Below, piece by piece: positions 8,987-17,041 of a DNA stretch of 64,000 nucleotides; the stretch's first letter is position 1, and every line of letters begins with the position of its first letter. The notes under the pieces are model-generated. The model saw only the letters and a list, made by a program, of their open reading frames with translations, searched no databases and was not told the DNA's origin. The translations under genes were made by a program, and so were the position numbers. Source of the stretch: Anaerocolumna sp. AGMB13020 (lineage in GTDB: Bacteria > Bacillota > Clostridia > Lachnospirales > Lachnospiraceae); assembly GCF_033100115.1 (NCBI RefSeq), contig NZ_CP136910.1:1302001-1366000 (forward strand). The letters run 5' to 3'.

Positions 8987-9529
8987 ATGATAATTGAGGA
9001 AGTTTATAAAATACAACACGGGGATAATACAGCAACATTAAAGCTGATAGAAAAATTCAAGCCAATCTTAAAAAAATATGCTCATAGTCTTTCTTACGAA
9101 GATGCCTATGACGACCTTCTTGTGGATTTTATTGAATTACTTTCTACTTTAAAAGCTGATAAGCTACAGAATAAAAATGACGGTTGTTTGGTAGCTTATC
9201 TTACCACTTCCATACATAACAGTTATATCAAGAAGCTCATAAGGGTAAAGCAGTCACGAAATTATACCACTTACTCAGAACTCAGTGAGTATGAAATGTA
9301 TTATATTGACTCCCTGACCGCAACAACGGATATCTATACAAATACAGATTATGACCTGTTAAGAGAGCTTCTAACAAATCAGGAGTTTTATATCATCAAG
9401 ATGCTTTATTATGACGGTTACACAGTTGCTGAAACTGCCGGTACCATGGGTATAACCCGGCAGGCTGTAAATCAGATGAAGAACAGAGCTTTGAAGAAGC
9501 TAAAAAATATATACATGGACAAGCATTAG
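8987..9529 (+). CDS. Small sigma-70-like sigma factor (TcdR/UviA-like)
   Basis: 180 residues from the ATG at 8987, which lies 8 bases after AAAGGTGG. A GTG four codons earlier lies inside that ribosome-binding site. The N-terminal half is a region 2-like helical domain (ALK-x-DKLQ, CLVAYLTTSIHNSYIKKLIRVK). The C-terminal part (from about residue 125) is a clear region 4 helix-turn-helix, GYTVAETAGTMGITRQAVNQMK followed by RALKKLKNIY. The length, the lack of an anti-sigma partner and the pairing with a TcdE/UviB-type holin fit the clostridial group 5 sigma factors that drive toxin or bacteriocin genes. Its stop is 17 bases from the holin start, so they form an operon. Assignment to that group rather than a generic phage or ECF sigma is inference. 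Confidence 0.75.
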   Translation: MIIEEVYKIQHGDNTATLKLIEKFKPILKKYAHSLSYEDAYDDLLVDFIELLSTLKADKLQNKNDGCLVAYLTTSIHNSYIKKLIRVKQSRNYTTYSELSEYEMYYIDSLTATTDIYTNTDYDLLRELLTNQEFYIIKMLYYDGYTVAETAGTMGITRQAVNQMKNRALKKLKNIYMDKH

Positions 9530-9546
9530 ACCGGGAGGGATAAGTT

Positions 9547-9948
9547 ATGGAGGATATGATTGAACATATAAGATTAATTCTTGCCTTTGTGGGAGGAATA
9601 CTTGGCTGTATCTTTGGGGGCTTTAACTCGCTTATATATGCACTGACCGCATTTGTAGCCCTTGATTATATTACAGGAGTTTTACTGGCAATACGGGATA
9701 AGAAGATTTCCAGTGAAGTAGGGTACCGGGGTATTGTCAGGAAGTTCCTGATATTTTTGATTGTATCCATGGGAAATATTATGGATAATTATGTATTGGG
9801 AACAGGAAGTACTCTTAGGACCTTAGTTGTTATGTTCTATCTGGCCAATGAGGGTATTAGTATACTGGAAAATGCGGGACAGTTGGGGTTACCCATACCG
9901 AAGAGGTTAAGAGAGGCTATTGAAAAGCTTAATAGTAATAGGGATTAA
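9547..9948 (+). CDS. TcdE/UviB-type holin (phage_holin_4 family)
   Basis: 133 residues with three or four hydrophobic helices (about 8-28, 31-52, 65-85, 88-110) and a short charged tail. The motifs ALDYITGVLLAI, SEVGYRGIVRK and FYLANEGISILENAGQLGLPIPKRL are those of the Cph1/TcdE holin family. Such proteins form membrane lesions that let endolysins or large toxins out. It is translationally close to the sigma factor (GGGAGG before the ATG). A bidirectional terminator follows. With the phage-type lysozyme upstream it could form a holin/endolysin (type 10-like) release system. It could also be left over from a prophage. Confidence 0.88.
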   Translation: MEDMIEHIRLILAFVGGILGCIFGGFNSLIYALTAFVALDYITGVLLAIRDKKISSEVGYRGIVRKFLIFLIVSMGNIMDNYVLGTGSTLRTLVVMFYLANEGISILENAGQLGLPIPKRLREAIEKLNSNRD

Positions 9949-9990
9949 AAAAGCTATCAATAAAGTTTTTACCTTTCTATTGATAGCATG
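9945..9990. terminator. Bidirectional terminator between holin and SDR genes
   Basis: GCTATCAATA (9953-9962) and TATTGATAGC (9978-9987) are perfect arms. Six A residues precede the stem, so the minus strand reads a stem followed by TTTTTTAAT. It sits between convergent genes. Confidence 0.75.
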
Positions 9991-10029
9991 ATTTATGATT
10001 TATTGTCCGTTTTCTTCTCTTGGATAATC

Positions 10030-10899
10030 CTATCCATTCACAATGGTGCCACCATTGATATGAATAGTCTGTCCAGTAATATAGGTTGAAGCATCGGAAG
10101 CGAGAAATACATAAGCTTCTGCTACCTCAACCGGCTGTCCTGCCCGTTTTAAGGGTGTATCTTTTCCAAAGGTTCCAACGGTATTTTTATCCAGCGTGGA
10201 AACAATCAAGGGTGTCCAGATAGGACCAGGTGCCACTTGATTTACCCTAATCTTACGTTCTGCAAGATTGGTGGATAAAGATCTAGTAAAGGCTGTGATT
10301 GCACCTTTTGTTGCGGAATAGTCCAATAAAGTCTCATTTCCTTTATAGGCCGTTATAGAGCTTGTATTTATGATGATGCTATTTTCTTTCAGATGAGGAA
10401 GCGCTGCCCTGGTTAAATAAAACATAGCAAAGATATTGGTTTGAAATGTCCTTTGCAGCTGCTCATCGGTAATGTCTTCCAGTCTTTTCTGCTGATGCTG
10501 CTCGGCTGCGTTGTTTACCAGAATGTCCAGCCGCTGAAAGGTCTGTATGGTTTTCTCTATGACCTGGTTGCAGAAGTTGCTGTCCCCAATATCCCCCTTA
10601 AGCAGCAGCACTTTACTCTGATAGCTTTCTACTGCCTGTCTGGTTGTATTTGCATCATCCTCTGCTATATTATAGACGATGACAACATTGCAGCCTTCCT
10701 TGGCATAGGCAACTGCTACCGCTCTGCCGATTCCACTGTCTCCACCGGTTATAATTGCTGTCTTTCCCTTCAGTCTGTCAGCTCCTTTGTAATCCGGATT
10801 ATCATAAATCGGTTCCGGCTCCATGCTGCTTTCCTTACCAGGAACAGGCTGTTTCTGACCTTTTATTTCCTGAGGGGTATACATATCCTTATCTTTCAT
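10030..10899 (-). CDS. SDR-family oxidoreductase (general stress protein 39-like)
   Basis: 289 residues. After an N-terminal arm of about 40 residues rich in Pro and Glu comes a classical short-chain dehydrogenase. It has the cofactor motif TGGDSGIG (about 50-57), the NNAA motif, a catalytic serine in [15 protein letters not shown] (catalytic Tyr and Lys) and the PGPIWTPL motif. The arm with the [10 protein letters not shown] lead-in is typical of the Bacillus GSP39/YhdF/YdaD group, which are stress-induced NAD(P)-dependent reductases of unknown substrate. The start follows AGGAGATAGGTCTC-ATG. The gene stands alone and ends in the shared terminator. Confidence 0.88.
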   Translation of the reverse strand: MKDKDMYTPQEIKGQKQPVPGKESSMEPEPIYDNPDYKGADRLKGKTAIITGGDSGIGRAVAVAYAKEGCNVVIVYNIAEDDANTTRQAVESYQSKVLLLKGDIGDSNFCNQVIEKTIQTFQRLDILVNNAAEQHQQKRLEDITDEQLQRTFQTNIFAMFYLTRAALPHLKENSIIINTSSITAYKGNETLLDYSATKGAITAFTRSLSTNLAERKIRVNQVAPGPIWTPLIVSTLDKNTVGTFGKDTPLKRAGQPVEVAEAYVFLASDASTYITGQTIHINGGTIVNG

Positions 10900-10955
10900 G
10901 AGACCTATCTCCTAACCATTTTTGATTAGTATTTCCCTATGAAAGCCAAATTGAT

Positions 10956-10972
10956 ACTTAAGTTACTTAAGT
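10956..10972. promoter_or_regulatory. Tandem ACTTAAGT palindromes upstream of the SDR gene
   Basis: Two copies of the 8-base palindrome ACTTAAGT (10956-10963, 10965-10972), one base apart. They lie 57-73 bases before the SDR start, in the expected promoter region. A possible operator; no regulator is identified. Confidence 0.3.
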
Positions 10973-11009
10973 TTCAGAGGTATAAATAGTAGTTTTGTCC
11001 TAATAAATC

Positions 11010-12218
11010 TTAATAAATCTTTTGTGCAGAATAAATTGACTTACTGCCGTTAAAAGCATATGCAACGGCTGCTACCACAAAAAAATAAGGAACATATTCA
11101 TAACCAAATACCTCCGCACCAATGAAAATCGGTGCTATCACAGTATTGGTTGCACTGCCGAAAACTGCTATATATCCTAAGGCTGCTGCAAATTCAATCG
11201 GCAATCCAATAACACCGGCTACCGCAACTCCCAAGGAGGAGCCGATTGAAAATAATGGCGTTACTTCCCCGCCTTGAAAACCAGCACTAAGGGTTATAAT
11301 CGTAAGTAGAAACTTCAAAGCCCAATCAAATTCATATATTTTACCCTCTGTAAAAGCTGCATCAATTAGATTTGTACCTAATCCCGAATATCTGCCACTA
11401 TATAAAACAAGAAATAAGATACTTAAAAAACAACCAATCATAAAAATCTTTAAATATGGATTCTTAATAAGACTGCTAAAAAATGCTTTGCTAAAATGAA
11501 GCAGCCTGGCAAAAAGACTGCCGACAGCTCCAAATAAAACCCCCAATAGCATAATTTTTAGCAATGTCCGAATGTCAATATTAACTGCACTGTTCAAATT
11601 AAAACTGAATTTCTCCAGACCTAATGCGTGTGAGGTAAAACTGGCAGTAAAAGCAGCAATTATACAAGGAAATAATGCCCTGTATTCCAATACTCCTGCC
11701 GTAAAGATTTCCATTGCAAAGAAAACGCCAGCAATGGGTGTTTGAAACAGTCCGGCAAACCCCGCTCCCATTCCTGTTATCAGTAAGATTCTATCTCCAT
11801 TCCTGATCTTTATCTTTCTGCCTATATTGTGGGCTACTGCACCACCTATTTGAACCGCAACCCCCTCACGTCCTGCACTGCCCCCAAATAAATGAGTTAT
11901 CCAGGTATTTAAAATAACCAACGGCACAAGCCTTTTGGGTATTGCCTGTTCCTCCTTCAGACCCACTGAAAATAAGAGAGACATTCCTTTTATAGCATTG
12001 TTACCGAATTTTGTATATAGGAAGATTATAAATAAACCCGCAAAAGGAAGCAAAGGAATCAGAAAAAAATTATATCTGTTTCTAAAATCTGTTATTTCTA
12101 ACAGTACTCTTCCAAACATCCAATCAATGCAGCCAACGAATAAACCGATAAAGAAGGAAATACACCCAAGAAGAAGTATATCTCTATAATTGCTGAACAT
12201 TTCTTTTAACTTAACCAT
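11010..12218 (-). CDS. eriC: CLC-F type fluoride/proton antiporter
   Basis: A 402-residue CLC-fold membrane protein with about ten hydrophobic segments. The three anion-pathway signatures are those of the fluoride-exporting CLC-F branch, not of chloride CLCs. GNN near residue 72 replaces GSGIP, GREGVAVQIG is near residue 116 (gating Glu), and GGEVTPLFSIG is near residue 315. CLC-F proteins expel fluoride in exchange for protons and protect enolase and pyrophosphatase from fluoride. A fluoride riboswitch lies directly upstream, which gives independent support. GGAGGAGACAG-ATG sets the start. It is likely a single-gene transcript. Generic annotation as a voltage-gated chloride channel would be misleading. 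Confidence 0.92.
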   Translation of the reverse strand: MVKLKEMFSNYRDILLLGCISFFIGLFVGCIDWMFGRVLLEITDFRNRYNFFLIPLLPFAGLFIIFLYTKFGNNAIKGMSLLFSVGLKEEQAIPKRLVPLVILNTWITHLFGGSAGREGVAVQIGGAVAHNIGRKIKIRNGDRILLITGMGAGFAGLFQTPIAGVFFAMEIFTAGVLEYRALFPCIIAAFTASFTSHALGLEKFSFNLNSAVNIDIRTLLKIMLLGVLFGAVGSLFARLLHFSKAFFSSLIKNPYLKIFMIGCFLSILFLVLYSGRYSGLGTNLIDAAFTEGKIYEFDWALKFLLTIITLSAGFQGGEVTPLFSIGSSLGVAVAGVIGLPIEFAAALGYIAVFGSATNTVIAPIFIGAEVFGYEYVPYFFVVAAVAYAFNGSKSIYSAQKIY

Positions 12219-12239
12219 CTGTCTCCTCCTTTGTGTTCC

Positions 12240-12330
12240 ATTAAAATAAGCTGATATCCCCTGTTTTTAAACAGAAGTCATCAGCTTTAAAAAGCAGTTC
12301 AGGTATTATTAAAGGGAGAACCTCATTCCC
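12240..12330 (-). ncRNA. Fluoride (crcB) riboswitch with terminator expression platform
   Basis: Read on the minus strand: GGGAATGAGGTTCTCCC (12314-12330), then GAACTGC, then AAAGCTGATGACTTCTG (about 12272-12288). These match the conserved parts of the fluoride aptamer (GG-GATGAGG-CC, AACTGC, GCTGATGGCCTCT). The 3' aptamer strand is also the 5' arm of a 15-base hairpin (12271-12285 with 12250-12264, one mismatch), followed by TTATTTTAAT. Fluoride binding should prevent the terminator and turn on the CLC-F gene. There is an insertion between the first stem and the pseudoknot partner. Confidence 0.85.
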
Positions 12331-12337
12331 TAAAAGG

Positions 12338-12366
12338 AGTATAGCAACGATTTTATGGCCTGTCAA
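12338..12366 (-). promoter_or_regulatory. Sigma-A promoter of the fluoride riboswitch transcript
   Basis: On the minus strand: TTGACA (12366-12361), a 17-base spacer and TATACT (12343-12338). Transcription would start just before the aptamer. Both boxes and the spacer fit the consensus well. Confidence 0.75.
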
Positions 12367-12449
12367 TATCATTTACGATGATCCCGCTATAGGATTGTGG
12401 CGTTCCGCTACAGGATGCAGTGTTCCCACTATTGAATACTCTATTAATT

Positions 12450-13079
12450 TTATTCATTTTTAATTACTTTCTGCAGAGCTCTGCAAATACCTGCGGTGAG
12501 TATGGCCGCCAACACCGCTTCAGGTAATCCATTAACAAAAATAATCGTTAATATTGCCTTAAAAACCGCCTCTAAAGAAAGATTGAAAGCTTCACCATAG
12601 GCATCACGAAATAATAAATATATCAAACTCATGACAAACAGGGTATTTGTCATCGAGCCAACAAGTCCACTAACTCCCAGCGTTAATAATTTTCCTCTGG
12701 TTTTTAATAACTTGTTTAAAAGTTTATACACATAATAAGGTAATATCCCCACTAAGATACGAGGAAGAAACGCAACAATAAGCGCCAGCCAGCTTCCCTT
12801 TTCCGTCCCCGGTAAAGGTATGAAGGGAGAAAAGGCGAAGGAGAGCACCGTTGGTGCAAATGTATTATTATAAAAACTGGTAAGCCCAAATACAAACCCT
12901 AAACCCGCTCCGATTCCTGGTCCAAGCAAGATTGCTCCAATTATTACAGGCACATGGATAATAGTAGCCTTTATGACAGGCAGCTGTATATAACCAAATG
13001 GTGTAAAATTCAAAAGTATAATGATAGCACCAAATAAAGCTGCTGACACCATCCTCTTCGTACTATATTTATTGTTCAT
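12450..13079 (-). CDS. ECF transporter S component (substrate-binding membrane subunit)
   Basis: 209 residues with about six membrane helices. The N-terminal pattern MVSAALFGAIIILLNFTPFGYI, the H-V-P-VIIGAILLGPGIGAGLGFVFGLTSF segment and the C-terminal FVNGLPEAVLAAILTAGI are typical of energy-coupling factor S subunits (PF12822 type). S components bind a vitamin or related micronutrient and work with a shared EcfA/A'/T module, which is not in this window. The residue pattern resembles predicted pantothenate-type S subunits, but the substrate is not assigned. No TPP, FMN or cobalamin riboswitch was seen upstream. The start follows AAAGGTAATGGA-ATG. Confidence 0.75.
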   Translation of the reverse strand: MNNKYSTKRMVSAALFGAIIILLNFTPFGYIQLPVIKATIIHVPVIIGAILLGPGIGAGLGFVFGLTSFYNNTFAPTVLSFAFSPFIPLPGTEKGSWLALIVAFLPRILVGILPYYVYKLLNKLLKTRGKLLTLGVSGLVGSMTNTLFVMSLIYLLFRDAYGEAFNLSLEAVFKAILTIIFVNGLPEAVLAAILTAGICRALQKVIKNE

Positions 13080-13258
13080 TCCATTACCTTTCTATTGTGA
13101 TAAATATTCTGCAAGTTAGAAAGTTCTTTCAGCTTCTCTACTTCCTTTTTATCAATATAACTTTGCTTATCTGCATTACCCTAACTATACTTTTCTATAG
13201 TATCATTATTTTCCAATACTTGTAAAGCAATCTGCATGATTTTTATTCTTTTGTCCAT
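13076..13258 (-). pseudogene. Possible small gene interrupted by an in-frame TAG
   Basis: From an ATG at 13258 the frame encodes 25 residues (MDKRIKIMQIALQVLENND...), then TAG (13183-13181), then about 34 more codons of normal-looking, charged sequence to a TGA that overlaps the ECF gene start. The amino-acid composition on both sides of the stop looks coding, so this may be a broken 60-codon gene. Equally, only the first 25 codons may be real, or it may be chance. Not recognised. Confidence 0.25.
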
Positions 13259-13278
13259 TTATTCCATAGTTCACAGAC

Positions 13279-15897
13279 TCAGATAAGCCCATCCTTTCTG
13301 CCCTTATCTACCGCCAGCATCCGGGAGGAAACCCCTAATTTACCATATATACTGAGCACATGAGTCTTGACTGTAGCTTGAGAAATACAGAGTTTTTCTG
13401 CAATTTCACGATTTGTAATACCCTTCGCCAGTTCCTTTAACACCTCATATTCACGGGCAGACAGCAATTCTGATTTACTTGTCTCTAAGCCCTGACCCTC
13501 ACAAATCCCAATGGTATCTCTAAGAAACTCCATTTCCTGAGGACTCATCAGATTTCTTTTCCCAGCTTGGGCAGATAGTTCTCTAAGCACCGGTAAAAGT
13601 GTTTTCCGGTCGAGATAAAAAGGCATCAGAATACGGTCTTCCCTGGCATAATGCAAGGCCTCCAGCAGTAAATTATTTATTTCACGCTGGCTTCCAGTTT
13701 TATTCTCTCCCTGTAACAGCATATATATTTTAACAATACCGGCTTCTACAAGTCGGAGCTTATTATGCTGCAGTCTGGAAAAGGTCAGCACATCATCTGT
13801 TTCTTGAAAGGCTTCTTCTGTTTCACCCCGCTTAAAAAGCAGACGTGCTCGCAGTATTCTCATAAAAGGTTGTATTCTGTAATTCTCTGCAGTTTCAAGC
13901 TCCTTCAGAAAATTATTGCCAAGAATGTCTGAAAGCTTTTCCGTACACTCAAGCTCATAAATCAAACGCGCCAGAGTTAGTATGCTGTAGTTTGAATATT
14001 CGGATATCATGTTCTCAACATAGGAAGCTGCCGTATCATTCTCACCACACAGAAAACTCATTTCAGCCAGATGGTAAATCAATGTTATGTCTGTAAGATC
14101 AATACGAATATGCTGTTTTTCCAGCAGGACTCTGGCTTGTTCCAGTATATCCTTTGCCTTATCAAGCTCCATTCTTCGTAAATAAACACCTGCCAAACCA
14201 AAATGATAATTGGTTTCTACACACATTAACATCTCAAGTGATTTTAGCTTTTCTTTTGATTTGGCATAACAGAGCAGGCTGTCATTAAGCCGACCTACCT
14301 CTTCATAGACCTGCCCTAATTGATTGTAAGCAAAAAAGCTTATAAAAGCATTGGAATCGGCTGTTTTTAGTCCTTTTAAGATACACTTCTCTGCCTCCTC
14401 ATATTTCATAACTTCTACAAGTGCTGCGGCATTTTCAATCAATAACATAGCTTTCGCCACAGGTCCAAAAGGAATATGCTCGATTTGCTCGGCAGTCAGT
14501 GCAGTATATTGAGGTAAAACTCCATCTCCCTGTTTAAAATATACCTCTGCAAAGCTTACAATATTGAATAAATCGGAATCCCCGTACAATTCTCTGTATT
14601 TATCGTAGATCATACGGCAGCGTTCAAGGTTTAGGTTACCGATATTATAGATAAAACACTGAGCAGTGAGGTCCGCATCCTTAGCTAAAAGTTCCAGAGG
14701 TACCTGATTAAGATAATTCCAGGCTTCCAGCTTCCCCTCCATCAATCTTGCTACTCGCAGTGCCTCAGGATAATTACCTGCCTCACAGTACTCCCGTAAT
14801 GCTTCCTCATAATCCCCTTTTTCTAAAAAGGCCTGGGCAGTTGTTTGGTATAGCCTGGCTTTCTGCTCTTCGGAAAGACTATGGAACTGCTGCGTCAGAT
14901 ATTCCGACAGAATATTGTGATAACGGTATACGCCCCTCTCATCATCCAGACAGATAACAAATAGATTCTTTTCAATCAAACCCTCCATCATCTGTTTAAA
15001 CTCTGGCTCAGCAAAATTTGGGAACAGCTTACTGCATATTTCTGCATCAAAATAAGAGAGATATCCTGTTTTCGTAAGAAAATCTCTTTCCTCTTCTGTT
15101 AATGCAGCAATAATCTCGCGTGTCAGATATTCCGAGGCGATTCCTCCGCCTGCCCGCAATAGCTGTCCGGAATATTTTCCGGCGGCTTTCGCAGCTGCCG
15201 CCAGCTGCAGTCCGCCAATCCATCCTTCCGCATAGCTGTTCAGCTGATTCAGTTCCTCTTCACTGTCCTCCAGCTTCATGGTCTTTTTTAGGAAATTAAG
15301 GCCTTCTTCCCTTGATAGCTGCATCTGTTTGCTGTCAATAAACAATAGTCTGCCAGCTACTGCCTGAGGTCCCAAATAAACCGGCGGATCCTCACGTGAT
15401 AACAGAAAGAAATGAAAATTGGCAGGCATTGCTCCTATAAAAAATTCAAAGGTTTTAATAAGAGCAGCATCACGGATGCAATGGATATCATCAAGCACCA
15501 TATAATAATCTTCTTCTGCCCATAACCTGTTGATTAGTGTAATGAGCAGATTTTCCATATGGGAGGCCTCGGAATTCATTCGCATCAATTGCAGAAGACT
15601 TCCATCCTCTTCTAAAAAGGAACTGACTGCGGCAGTAAAATAGAGCCAGAAGGAATATACATTGGTAACCGCAGCATCCAAGGACATCCAACATACCTTT
15701 TTCAGTTTTTTCTCCTGAAGAAAGGATGACAGTAACGTAGTCTTACCGGTTCCGGCTCCGCCGCTGATAAATGTTATATTCATGTCTGCACATAACGAAA
15801 GCTTATCAAACAAAGCCTGCCGCACAATATAGTTTTTACGCGGCGCAGGTATCTTTAGTTTTGTAGTCAGCAATAATATTTCCGATGAATGTTCCAT
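13279..15897 (-). CDS. MalT-like large LuxR-family transcriptional regulator (LAL)
   Basis: 872 residues. A P-loop ATPase domain sits at the N-terminus (Walker A GGAGTGKTT about 46-54, Walker B YYMVLDDIH about 130), and a winged-helix segment follows. A long TPR-like helical region runs from about 330 to 800. A C-terminal LuxR helix-turn-helix ends it (LSAREYEVLKELAKGITNREIA, then LCISQATVKTHVLSIYGKLG). This is the STAND/MalT architecture: ligand binding by the TPR part promotes ATP-dependent oligomerisation and transcription activation. It lies directly downstream of, and co-oriented with, a three-gene ABC exporter, which is the obvious candidate target. GAGAGGAAATT-ATG sets the start. Two direct repeats upstream may be operator half-sites. 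Ligand unknown. Confidence 0.88.
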   Translation of the reverse strand: MEHSSEILLLTTKLKIPAPRKNYIVRQALFDKLSLCADMNITFISGGAGTGKTTLLSSFLQEKKLKKVCWMSLDAAVTNVYSFWLYFTAAVSSFLEEDGSLLQLMRMNSEASHMENLLITLINRLWAEEDYYMVLDDIHCIRDAALIKTFEFFIGAMPANFHFFLLSREDPPVYLGPQAVAGRLLFIDSKQMQLSREEGLNFLKKTMKLEDSEEELNQLNSYAEGWIGGLQLAAAAKAAGKYSGQLLRAGGGIASEYLTREIIAALTEEERDFLTKTGYLSYFDAEICSKLFPNFAEPEFKQMMEGLIEKNLFVICLDDERGVYRYHNILSEYLTQQFHSLSEEQKARLYQTTAQAFLEKGDYEEALREYCEAGNYPEALRVARLMEGKLEAWNYLNQVPLELLAKDADLTAQCFIYNIGNLNLERCRMIYDKYRELYGDSDLFNIVSFAEVYFKQGDGVLPQYTALTAEQIEHIPFGPVAKAMLLIENAAALVEVMKYEEAEKCILKGLKTADSNAFISFFAYNQLGQVYEEVGRLNDSLLCYAKSKEKLKSLEMLMCVETNYHFGLAGVYLRRMELDKAKDILEQARVLLEKQHIRIDLTDITLIYHLAEMSFLCGENDTAASYVENMISEYSNYSILTLARLIYELECTEKLSDILGNNFLKELETAENYRIQPFMRILRARLLFKRGETEEAFQETDDVLTFSRLQHNKLRLVEAGIVKIYMLLQGENKTGSQREINNLLLEALHYAREDRILMPFYLDRKTLLPVLRELSAQAGKRNLMSPQEMEFLRDTIGICEGQGLETSKSELLSAREYEVLKELAKGITNREIAEKLCISQATVKTHVLSIYGKLGVSSRMLAVDKGRKDGLI

Positions 15898-15922
15898 AAT
15901 TTCCTCTCTATATTCCGAGTAT

Positions 15923-15952
15923 GAATGCTAACACTCCATACCAGAATGCTAA
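15923..15952. promoter_or_regulatory. Direct repeat pair upstream of the LAL regulator
   Basis: GAATGCTAAC occurs at 15923-15932 and again at 15943-15952, exactly 20 bases apart, about two helical turns. It lies 26-55 bases before the regulator start. This is a plausible binding site for the regulator itself or another protein. Confidence 0.35.
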
Positions 15953-16066
15953 CTACAGCGTGAAATGTTTTTACTGACATTTCATCTGTCTGTCTTTTAT
16001 TTCTTTATTGTATTCCAGTCCAATGGCTTTGGCAAGCCCCTTCGCCCAGCAGGTTCGGTGTTCCTG

Positions 16067-17041
16067 CTATTTCACGTATTTAAACCTTAAAACCAAACCA
16101 GAAAAGGTCATTAGTACAACCGAAAAGGCTATAACATATAAAAGGCTCGTGCTATGCTGCCAAGGGGTTCCCTGTTCCAGATAATGAGCAAAATTCATTA
16201 GCTGTTTCTGGGGCAGCAGCTTAATGATCCGGTCAAGCATTGAATTATTCTTGCTGAATACATAGAAACTTCCTGCAAGCACTGAGGTCAATACGACAAT
16301 GGAATTTCCCAGCATATTGGCATTATCGGGCTTTTTGATCAGTGTGTTCAAAAACATTGCAAAGGAAATGCTCAACAAACTGAGAACTACCAACAGACCT
16401 GCATATTCTAATAAGGTAAATCCGATTTCAAATCCACTTAATTCCAGTATAATAAGAAGGATAAATTCCGGCAGTACCATCGACAGACAATAAAAGCAAT
16501 GGGCTAACAGATAACCAAGAAAGGAAACCGGTGCTGCTGCGATTCTCTTTAGCTGCCCCTGCTCTTTCTCCTCTGCAAAGGCAAAGAGATTGATAAAGGC
16601 TAACATTAACAGAAACATCATCATGAAACCTATGATATTGGTTCCCACCCCCCTGTCTGTTTTACCAGTATCTACAGGCGCCTGAGGGTTATTAAGAAAC
16701 ATCTGCAACATTTGTTGATAGTCCTTGTTCCTCAGTGTTTCAATTTGGTAGTTCCCCTTGTTATCAATGGTCACATAGGCGTCATATTTTTGCTTCACAA
16801 GTGCAGAATGAGGCGGTTTCTCTTTTAATACAACAACGCTCAGATTCTCTGTACTCTTTGGTAAAGTCTCATAAGGTCTCTCTGCAATCAGCACGATATG
16901 ACCTTTCACCTGCCGTACTTCTGTCATATGTACTGCCAGTAACATGGAGCAAAGCGTAAAGATTGTATACAAAATCAGTGGCATAAGACGCGGAAGGGTT
17001 CGCAGGTAATTGTTTTTGATTATAGACAAAAAAGTCCTCAT
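16067..17041 (-). CDS. ABC-2 type exporter permease (with large extracellular loop)
   Basis: 324 residues. A first membrane helix (about 15-37) is followed by an extracytoplasmic domain of about 110 residues and then five more helices (from about 145). This is the layout of ABC-2/DrrB/YhgE-like permeases. The start overlaps the stop of the previous permease (ATGA), so the two are translationally coupled and probably form a heterodimer with the upstream ATPase. The complex should export a drug, lipid or peptide. A small-molecule efflux role would fit the neighbouring LAL regulator. Substrate unknown. Confidence 0.8.
   Translation of the reverse strand: MRTFLSIIKNNYLRTLPRLMPLILYTIFTLCSMLLAVHMTEVRQVKGHIVLIAERPYETLPKSTENLSVVVLKEKPPHSALVKQKYDAYVTIDNKGNYQIETLRNKDYQQMLQMFLNNPQAPVDTGKTDRGVGTNIIGFMMMFLLMLAFINLFAFAEEKEQGQLKRIAAAPVSFLGYLLAHCFYCLSMVLPEFILLIILELSGFEIGFTLLEYAGLLVVLSLLSISFAMFLNTLIKKPDNANMLGNSIVVLTSVLAGSFYVFSKNNSMLDRIIKLLPQKQLMNFAHYLEQGTPWQHSTSLLYVIAFSVVLMTFSGLVLRFKYVK

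Noticed and set aside
11010..12218. Ordinary chloride channel
   Set aside because: GSGIP is replaced by GNN, and a fluoride riboswitch lies upstream; both point to CLC-F.
13080..13258. Possible TPP or other vitamin riboswitch before the ECF S component
   Set aside because: AGGGTAATGCAG resembles part of a TPP element, but the CTGAGA core and the second conserved stem are missing.
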